Origin: Candidatus Bipolaricaulota bacterium
GTDB lineage: Bacteria > Bipolaricaulota > Bipolaricaulia > RBG-16-55-9
Assembly (NCBI GenBank): GCA_015487455.1
Contig: WFPR01000197.1
Coordinates: forward strand, 1-5,178
DNA: 5,178 nt
Direction: 5' to 3'
Made by a program: the position numbers and the translations under genes. The notes beneath the pieces were generated by a model. That model saw only the letters and a program-made list of their open reading frames with translations, searched no databases and was not told where the DNA came from. Each line of letters starts with the position of its first letter. Positions within the stretch are counted from its first letter, which is position 1. Positions 1 through 4,166 of this stretch are shown here, piece by piece.

Positions 1-210
1 GCGGAGCGCGTGCTGGGCGAGATCCTGGCCTTCGCCCGCGACGAGAAGCTGAGCGTGCCGCTGGGGATCAACGTCGAGCACGTGATGAAGCACAACTTTG
101 AGGTGTCGAGGGACATGGCGCTGGCGCTGCGCGAGCTGTACTGTCGCTATTTGAGGTGCACCCGCCGGCCGCAACGCTTAAGGAGGGAGGGGATCGCCGT
201 TCGCCTCTAA
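1..210 (+). CDS. Probable methylenetetrahydrofolate reductase family protein, C-terminal fragment
   Basis: This frame is open from the left edge to TAA at 208-210, giving the last 69 residues of a longer protein; the GTG at 10 is internal, not a convincing start. The stretch VPLGINVEHV followed by an amphipathic helix ending near ALRELYCRYL resembles the C-terminal end of MTHFR-like proteins, which reduce methylene-folate to methyl-folate in the cytoplasm. That likeness is from memory of the family and the fragment is short, so the call is moderate. Context supports it: the next two genes make a methionine synthase, the consumer of methyl-folate. The final 18 or so residues are arginine-rich and look unlike the family. 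A one-base indel could have carried translation past an original stop, such as the TGA in another frame at 152-154. The flavin and folate sites would lie upstream of the window. Confidence 0.5.
   Translation, partial: AERVLGEILAFARDEKLSVPLGINVEHVMKHNFEVSRDMALALRELYCRYLRCTRRPQRLRREGIAVRL
180..192 (+). promoter_or_regulatory. Strong but distant Shine-Dalgarno-like purine tract
   Basis: AAGGAGGGAGGGG is an excellent match to the anti-Shine-Dalgarno sequence, but it ends 19 bases before the only plausible start of the next gene (ATG at 212). No ATG, GTG or TTG lies in that frame between tract and start. GAGG at 187-190 could pair with CCTC at 204-207 and shorten the effective distance, though the pairing is weak. 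The tract may instead serve re-initiation after the TAA at 208-210. Its function is inferred. Confidence 0.4.
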
Positions 211-211
211 G

Positions 212-1216
212 ATGGAACTCTTCGCGTATCTGCACGGGATCTACCCGCGCTCGGAGGCGCTCGTTCGAGCGACCCGCGACCACGACCGGGGGCGCATCCT
301 CGATTCAGAACTAAAAGAGCAGTACGAGCGCGACTACGCGCGGCTCATCGAGCTGCAGCGCGGGGCGGGCTTACGCCCCTTGAGCGACGGGCTCCTCAAC
401 TGGCAAGATGTATTCCGGCCCCTGAGCGAGATCGTGGCGGGCTGGGAGCCCGGCGCGCTCGTCCGCTACTTCGACAACAACACCTTCTACCGCCAGCCCC
501 ACATCACGGGGCCCCTTCAGCTCGACGAGGGCAAGCTCGACGACTGGCTGGAGCGCTACGTGCAAACCCAACGGGCCGAGGGCGAGCCCTGGGTCGCGAC
601 GCTGCCCTCGCCCGGCTTCTTCGCCTACGCGTCGAGGGACGAGCACTATAGCTCGAGAGAAGCCCTCGCCCGGGCGTACGCCGAGGAAGTGTTAGGGCCA
701 CTGCTGCCCGCCCTAGTCAAAAGGGGCGTTCAGTGGGTCCAGCTGCAGGAGCCGTGGCTCGCCTTCCATCGCCCTGAGGACGGCCTCGACGTCCTCAAGG
801 GCGCTCTGAGCGCGCTCGCGCTCGCCCGGCGCAAGTCCCAAGGGCTGAAGCTCGCGCTCCATTTGTACTTCGGGGACGCCGTGCCCCTCCTCAACGAGCT
901 GCTCAAGCTCGATTTAGATATCGACGCCGTCGGGGCCGACTTCGTCGCCACGGACCTCGAGGCTTTGTCCCCTTTAAGGGGCAGGACGCTGCTCCTGGGC
1001 TGCGTCGACTCGAGGGAATCCTGGGCGGAGACGCCTGAGCAAATTCTGAGCTTCGCCAAGCGGGCGCTTGAGGCGCTCGAGCCCGACGGCCTGGCGCTCG
1101 TCCCTAACGCGGATCTGGAGCTCGTCCCCGAGGCGATCGCCCATAAGAAAGCTCAAGCGCTGGGGGAAGCCCTCCAGCGCCTGCGGGCGGAGCTACAGGG
1201 GAGGCGATCCGCATGA
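212..1216 (+). CDS. MetE N-terminal-domain-like protein (separate subunit of split methionine synthase)
   Basis: This 334-residue protein matches the N-terminal half of cobalamin-independent methionine synthase. It starts with a YLHGIYPRS segment (residues 6-14) equivalent to the TLGFPR start of bacterial MetE. RYFDNNTFYRQP (85-96) matches the KWFxTNYHYMVP motif. VQWVQLQEPWL (173-183) matches the WVQIDEPAL strand with Asp replaced by Gln. LHLYFGD (216-222) and GCVDSRESW (263-271) match the N-domain LTTYFE and INGRNVW segments. The zinc site of the catalytic half is absent: the Cys after the His is Tyr219, and PNADLEL (298-304) replaces the NPDCGL loop. It is therefore probably not catalytic alone; in fused MetE this half helps form the folate cleft. 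Together with the next gene it totals 723 residues, close to the roughly 750 of fused MetE. Its stop overlaps the next start by 4 bases (ATGA). ATG 212 gives the N-terminus expected for the family. Confidence 0.85.
   Translation: MELFAYLHGIYPRSEALVRATRDHDRGRILDSELKEQYERDYARLIELQRGAGLRPLSDGLLNWQDVFRPLSEIVAGWEPGALVRYFDNNTFYRQPHITGPLQLDEGKLDDWLERYVQTQRAEGEPWVATLPSPGFFAYASRDEHYSSREALARAYAEEVLGPLLPALVKRGVQWVQLQEPWLAFHRPEDGLDVLKGALSALALARRKSQGLKLALHLYFGDAVPLLNELLKLDLDIDAVGADFVATDLEALSPLRGRTLLLGCVDSRESWAETPEQILSFAKRALEALEPDGLALVPNADLELVPEAIAHKKAQALGEALQRLRAELQGRRSA
1197..1204 (+). promoter_or_regulatory. Ribosome binding site for the MetE catalytic gene
   Basis: AGGGGAGG lies 8 bases before the ATG at 1213. 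This spacing favours 1213 over the second in-frame ATG at 1219. The site lies inside the end of the upstream gene, consistent with coupled translation. Confidence 0.7.
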
Positions 1217-2382
1217 GCATGAGCGTGCGATCGCTGGGTCCGCTGACGACCTACGAGATCGGGAGCCTCGCCAAGCCGGAGTGGCGGGTCAAGGCGGTCG
1301 CGGGGCGGCCCATCACGGAACGGGACTTAGAGGACGCGAAGGTCTGGGGCGAGCGCTTGGGCATCGACTGCAGGCCCCTGCTCGATCTGCTTCGGAAGCC
1401 CGAGCTAACCTCTGAAGACAAGCGGGAAGTGAGGAAGTGGTCGTCGCTCTACGGGGTGCGGCTGCTGGAGACGGCGGGCTTGGACGTCGTCTACGACGGC
1501 GAGCAGCAGCGCAGCGAGATGTACCACTATCCGATCACGCACTGCACCGGCTTCGAGTTCCGGGGCCACGTCCGTTCGTTCGACAACAAATATTATCAAA
1601 AGGCCGCCTGTGTGGCGCCCCCGCGGCTCAAGGAGCCCTACCACGTGGAGGAGTTCCTGATCGTGAAGGGCCACGCCCGGAAGCCGTTAAAGGTGCCGAT
1701 CACGGGGCCGTACACGCTGGTGGACTGGTCGTTCGACGAGCACTACAGCAAGGGGCTGGCGCTGGGGAGCGCCCAGGCGCGAAAGGCGCGCAAGGAAGCG
1801 CGCCGACGGTTTTTGCTGGACGTCGCCCGGCACGTGATCCGGCCCAACTTGGAGGCGCTCATCCAAGCGGGCGCTGAGTGGATTCAAATTGACGAGCCCG
1901 CCGTCACCACCAAGCCCGATGAGGTCCCGCTGTTCGTGGAGGCGTTCAACGAGGCCGTCCGCGGCTTGAACTGCCGATTCACGGTGCACATCTGCTTCAG
2001 CGACTACTCGCTGCTCTTTCCCCACATCGACGAGCTAGAGAACTGCTGGGGCTTCTCCATCGGGTTCGCGAACTACGACTCGCGGGAGCCGGGTGTGTCT
2101 CGGGAGCGAAGGCCCGGCTACGAGACCCTCTACGCGTTTCGAAAGCTGAAGCGGCGCTTCAACATCGGGGTAGGCGTTTTGGACATCCACGTCGACTGGG
2201 TCGAGCCGCCCGAGTTGATTCGGGATCGGATTTTGTACGCCGTGGAGGTGCTGGGCGACCCCGCGCTCGTCTGCCCCGCGCCCGACTGCGGCCTGCGCAC
2301 TCGGACGTGGGACGTGGCGTTTAAGAAGCTACAAAACCTCGTGGAGGGCACCCAAATGGCCAAGGAGGCCCTTCGGCTATGA
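1213..2382 (+). CDS. metE: Cobalamin-independent methionine synthase, catalytic (C-terminal) domain protein
   Basis: This 389-residue protein matches the catalytic half of MetE, which transfers a methyl group to homocysteine to give methionine. TTYEIGSLAKP (12-22) is the homocysteine-binding IGSFP-type start. GLDVVYDGE (89-97) carries the Glu equivalent to E. coli Glu484. CVAPP (133-137) aligns with CVKPP of the folate region, and GPYTLVDWSF (165-174) with GPVTILxWSF. QIDEPAV (225-231) has the Asp that binds the homocysteine amino group. His259 and Cys261 in HICFSDY and Cys359 in APDCGLRTR are three zinc ligands, and GVLDIH (321-326) holds the catalytic His. The fourth ligand, Glu665 in E. 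coli, aligns with Gly284 in SIGFANYDS, which is odd. The preceding gene supplies the N-terminal half. A core-MetE type using a methyl-corrinoid donor is the alternative, but the separate N-domain subunit and the possible MTHFR neighbour favour methyl-folate. Confidence 0.92.
   Translation: MSMSVRSLGPLTTYEIGSLAKPEWRVKAVAGRPITERDLEDAKVWGERLGIDCRPLLDLLRKPELTSEDKREVRKWSSLYGVRLLETAGLDVVYDGEQQRSEMYHYPITHCTGFEFRGHVRSFDNKYYQKAACVAPPRLKEPYHVEEFLIVKGHARKPLKVPITGPYTLVDWSFDEHYSKGLALGSAQARKARKEARRRFLLDVARHVIRPNLEALIQAGAEWIQIDEPAVTTKPDEVPLFVEAFNEAVRGLNCRFTVHICFSDYSLLFPHIDELENCWGFSIGFANYDSREPGVSRERRPGYETLYAFRKLKRRFNIGVGVLDIHVDWVEPPELIRDRILYAVEVLGDPALVCPAPDCGLRTRTWDVAFKKLQNLVEGTQMAKEALRL
2362..2368 (+). promoter_or_regulatory. 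Ribosome binding site for the isomerase gene
   Basis: AAGGAGG lies 10 bases before ATG 2379, inside the end of the methionine synthase gene. It fixes the start at the ATGA overlap with the upstream stop. Confidence 0.7.
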
Positions 2383-3437
2383 GCCTGTTGGACGACCCGC
2401 AGCGCATCGCCGAGGTCGACCGCGCCGATATGCGCAGGCTGCTGCGGGCGTTCCCGGAGCAGCTCCGGCGGGCGTGGGACCTGACGGCCCAAGCGAGCAT
2501 CGAGCCGCTCGAGTTCGACGGGGTCGCCGTCTGCGGGATGGGCGGCTCGGCCATCGGCGGGGACCTCCTGCGCTCGTATCTGCAGCCCAAGCTGAACAAG
2601 CCCATTCAAGTCGTGCGGGACTACGAGCTGCCGCCCTTCGTCGACGGGGGATGGCTCGTCTTCGCCGTCAGCTACAGCGGGAACACCGAGGAGACGCTAA
2701 GCTGCGCCCGAGAAGCGCTGAGCCGGGGCTGCTCGCTCGTCGCGGTCACCTCGGGCGGGCGGCTCAAGGCGCTGGCCCAGGAGCACAACACCCCGCTGAT
2801 CGAAGTCCCCGGTGAGATGCCGCCCCGGACGGCCCTCGCGTTTTTGTTCGTCCCGCTGCTGCGGACGCTCCTCCTCGCCCTGGACGACGAGGCGCGCAAG
2901 GCGGCTGAGCGCGAGTGGCAAGAGGCGCTCGAGCAAACGCAAGAGCGGGCCGCGCTCTACGACGGCAAACCCGAGGCGGAGAACCCCGCCAAACGGCTGG
3001 CCCGCGCGCTCTTTGAGCGCATCCCGGCGATCTATGGGGGCGCGCTCACGGAGGCGGTCGCCCGCCGCTGGAAGACCCAGATCAACGAGAACGCGAAGCA
3101 GCCCGCCCACTGGGATGCCCTTCCAGAGCTGCACCACAACGAGATCGTCGGCTGGGAGTGGCCCTCGGCGCTCAAGGGGCGCTTCGTCTACGTGCTGCTG
3201 CGTGACCCCGACGAGCACCCTCGGGTGCAGAAGCGCTTCCACATCACCCGCGAGCTGCTCGAGGAGCGCGGCCTCCCCGTCTTCGAGGTTCAAGGTCAAG
3301 GGGAGGGGCGCTTGGCCCGGCTGCTCACGCTGGTCCAGCTGGGGGACTGGGCCAGCTTCTATCTGGCCATCTTGAACGGCGTCGACCCCACGCCCGTCGC
3401 GCTCATCGACGCGATGAAGCGGCGGCTCAGCCGTTGA
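2379..3437 (+). CDS. Bifunctional phosphoglucose/phosphomannose isomerase (SIS domain)
   Basis: The 352-residue product belongs to the dual-specificity PGI/PMI family, which interconverts fructose 6-phosphate with glucose 6-phosphate and with mannose 6-phosphate in the cytoplasm. The first SIS domain has VCGMGGSAIGGDLL (51-64), which holds the phosphate-binding loop, and SYSGNTEET (99-107). PGEMPPRTA (144-152) carries the family Arg. INENAKQPA (235-243) holds the likely catalytic Glu237, and ELHHNEIVGW (250-259) the catalytic His, probably His253. DPTPVALIDAMKRRL (336-350) matches the C-terminal segment whose Thr and Lys close the active site. These assignments rest on the Pyrobaculum-type enzyme as remembered. 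The protein is somewhat longer than the roughly 300-residue archaeal enzymes, with an added charged helical stretch near 168-210. It overlaps the methionine synthase stop by 4 bases and has no visible promoter of its own, so it is probably the last gene of that operon. Confidence 0.92.
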   Translation: MSLLDDPQRIAEVDRADMRRLLRAFPEQLRRAWDLTAQASIEPLEFDGVAVCGMGGSAIGGDLLRSYLQPKLNKPIQVVRDYELPPFVDGGWLVFAVSYSGNTEETLSCAREALSRGCSLVAVTSGGRLKALAQEHNTPLIEVPGEMPPRTALAFLFVPLLRTLLLALDDEARKAAEREWQEALEQTQERAALYDGKPEAENPAKRLARALFERIPAIYGGALTEAVARRWKTQINENAKQPAHWDALPELHHNEIVGWEWPSALKGRFVYVLLRDPDEHPRVQKRFHITRELLEERGLPVFEVQGQGEGRLARLLTLVQLGDWASFYLAILNGVDPTPVALIDAMKRRLSR

Positions 3438-3448
3438 CGTGCTGTGTA

Positions 3449-3493
3449 AAGCTTGGCTTGACTTGCCTTTGCTTGTCTTGTCTTGGCAAGCTT
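3449..3493. repeat. 7-bp inverted repeat flanking the CTTG array (possible operator)
   Basis: AAGCTTG at 3449-3455 and CAAGCTT at 3487-3493 are perfect inverted copies, 31 bases apart, one at each end of the pentamer array. The right arm overlaps the -35 element of the promoter assigned to the antitoxin gene. Ribbon-helix-helix antitoxins usually repress their own promoters by binding short repeats, so an operator role fits, but it is inferred. Confidence 0.5.
3451..3490 (+). repeat. CTTG pentamer tandem array
   Basis: Read in steps of five, this stretch is GCTTG, GCTTG, ACTTG, CCTTT, GCTTG, TCTTG, TCTTG, GCAAG. Six of the first seven units fit NCTTG exactly, the fourth is degenerate, and the eighth contains the reverse complement CAAG. 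Alternate units lie about one helical turn apart. The array sits between the isomerase gene and the antitoxin gene and runs into the predicted -35 element. It is either a stacked binding site for the antitoxin repressor or a slippage-prone simple repeat. Confidence 0.75.
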
Positions 3494-3511
3494 CCAGGCT
3501 CGGGCTACACT
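3483..3511 (+). promoter_or_regulatory. Predicted sigma70-type promoter of the antitoxin gene
   Basis: TTGGCA (3483-3488) and TACACT (3506-3511) match the -35 and -10 consensus at five and four of six positions, with an ideal 17-base spacer. Transcription would begin near 3518, about 17 bases before the antitoxin start. The -35 element lies at the end of the CTTG array and within the right arm of the inverted repeat, an arrangement suited to autorepression. Confidence 0.55.
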
Positions 3512-3522
3512 CCTACGCCAGC

Positions 3523-3528
3523 GAGGTG
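3523..3528 (+). promoter_or_regulatory. Ribosome binding site for the antitoxin gene
   Basis: GAGGTG lies 6 bases before ATG 3535. With the predicted promoter it selects 3535 as the start. An earlier in-frame GTG at 3439 would translate the CTTG array into residues that look like nothing in the family. Confidence 0.65.
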
Positions 3529-3534
3529 ATCCCC

Positions 3535-3756
3535 ATGCTCAAGCCGTACACCGTGAAGCTGGAGGAGCGTCAGATCGAGGCGCTCAAGAAGCTCTCGGAG
3601 GAGACGAAGATCCCGCAGGCGGAGCTCCTGCGCCAGGCCGTCGATCTCCTGCTGGAGAAATGGGCTAAGGACCGCGAGCGACTGGAGTTTCTCCGCCGGG
3701 TCGACGCCGATCTCGACGAAGACCGTGAAGCCCTGGAGAAGCTGGCGCGCCTCTGA
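3535..3756 (+). CDS. Ribbon-helix-helix (CopG-type) antitoxin / transcriptional repressor
   Basis: The 73-residue product has the ribbon-helix-helix layout. A beta strand, YTVKLE (5-10), would pair in the dimer and insert into the DNA major groove. Helix A covers about 11-25, a turn at TKIPQ (24-28) follows, and helix B covers ELLRQAVDLLLEKWA (30-44). The remainder is a highly charged helical tail (45-73) of the kind that wraps and neutralises a partner toxin. No signal peptide or membrane segment is visible. The gene lies 25 bases before a Doc/Fic-type toxin gene, so it most likely encodes the antitoxin and autorepressor of a type II toxin-antitoxin pair; Doc is more classically paired with a Phd-type antitoxin. 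The upstream CTTG array and inverted repeat are its likely operator. With the toxin reading frame broken, the repressor may persist without a partner. Fold confidence is high; the antitoxin role rests on context. Confidence 0.82.
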   Translation: MLKPYTVKLEERQIEALKKLSEETKIPQAELLRQAVDLLLEKWAKDRERLEFLRRVDADLDEDREALEKLARL

Positions 3757-3766
3757 TTCTGATCTG

Positions 3767-3772
3767 AAGGAA
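3767..3772 (+). promoter_or_regulatory. Ribosome binding site for the toxin reading frame
   Basis: AAGGAA lies 9 bases before GTG 3782, which begins a VRYLSVDEV segment matching the usual MRYLT start of Doc proteins. This favours 3782 over the in-frame GTG at 3725 inside the antitoxin gene, which has no comparable site. Confidence 0.5.
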
Positions 3773-3781
3773 ATCAGGTTT

Positions 3782-4166
3782 GTGCGCTATCTCAGCGTCG
3801 ACGAGGTCCTGCTCATCCACGAGCGCATCTTGGCGCGCTTCGGAGGAGCTGGAGGCGTGCGGGATTGGGGACTGCTGCGCTCCGCCGTCGAACGCCCCCG
3901 AGCGGCCTTTTTCACAAGTTCACAAGGCTGCGGCGCTCGGCCACTCCTTGGTGTTGAACCACCCCTTCGTGGACGGGAACAAGCGCACCGCTTGGGAGGC
4001 GATGAAGCGCTTCTTGGGGGAGAATGACTATCATCTGAAAGCCCCTACGGACGAGATCGTCAAGCTCATGCTGCGGATCGAGGACAAGACCATGGGGGTT
4101 GAGGAGATCGCCCGCTGGCTGAAGGCTCACGCCCGGCCTGCGCGCTCGACCAGCGGCCTCCCCTGA
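3782..4166 (+). pseudogene. doc: Frameshifted Doc/Fic-family toxin
   Basis: The N-terminal part, from GTG 3782 to about 3910, reads RYLSVDEVLLIHERIL and then VRDWGLLRSAVERPRAAF, typical of death-on-curing toxins. The rest is one base out of register and ends at TGA 4164-4166. It begins near VHKAAALGHSLVLN, carries the full motif HPFVDGNKR at 3960-3986, and continues with RTAWEAMKRFL and a C-terminal EEIARWLKAH helix. Lys in place of Gly in the motif marks the Doc type; P1 Doc phosphorylates EF-Tu and blocks translation. Skipping one T in the T5 run at 3908-3912 restores the frame, but even then about seven residues (the usual GGxDLYPTL region) are missing. No stop interrupts the original frame until 4025-4027, so the unshifted product is about 81 residues and lacks the motif. 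Decay of a toxin gene is the likeliest reading. Programmed frameshifting or an assembly error are alternatives. Confidence 0.82.
3911..3926 (+). repeat. 8-bp tandem duplication at the toxin frameshift
   Basis: TTCACAAG occurs twice head to tail (3911-3918 and 3919-3926), directly after and partly within the T5 run, exactly where the toxin frame breaks. Removing one copy does not restore the downstream frame, so the duplication alone does not explain the shift. It does mark a site of replication slippage or local rearrangement. Confidence 0.8.

Noticed and set aside
2130..2609. 159-codon open frame on the - strand spanning the methionine synthase/isomerase junction
   Set aside because: It overlaps two well-supported genes and shows no family resemblance; long antisense frames are common at this GC content.
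2697..3299. 200-codon open frame on the - strand across the isomerase gene
   Set aside because: It is antisense to a gene with clear SIS-domain motifs, has no recognisable motif, and is rich in Arg, Leu and Gly as expected for the antisense of high-GC coding DNA.
3423..3433. CGGCTCAGCCG small palindrome at the end of the isomerase gene as a terminator
   Set aside because: It is too short, has almost no loop, lies in the last codons of the gene and is not followed by a T run.
3458..3463. TTGACT as an alternative -35 element
   Set aside because: At 16-18 bases downstream there is only CTTG-repeat sequence with no -10-like hexamer; the TTGGCA/TACACT pair is much better.
3439..3534. N-terminal extension of the antitoxin starting at GTG 3439
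   Set aside because: It would translate the CTTG array and the promoter into non-family sequence; ATG 3535 has a well-placed ribosome binding site and gives a standard ribbon-helix-helix start.
4112..4156. CCGCTGG/CCAGCGG 7-bp inverted repeat as a terminator between the convergent genes
   Set aside because: The loop is 31 bases, no T run follows on either strand, and it lies inside coding sequence of both genes.
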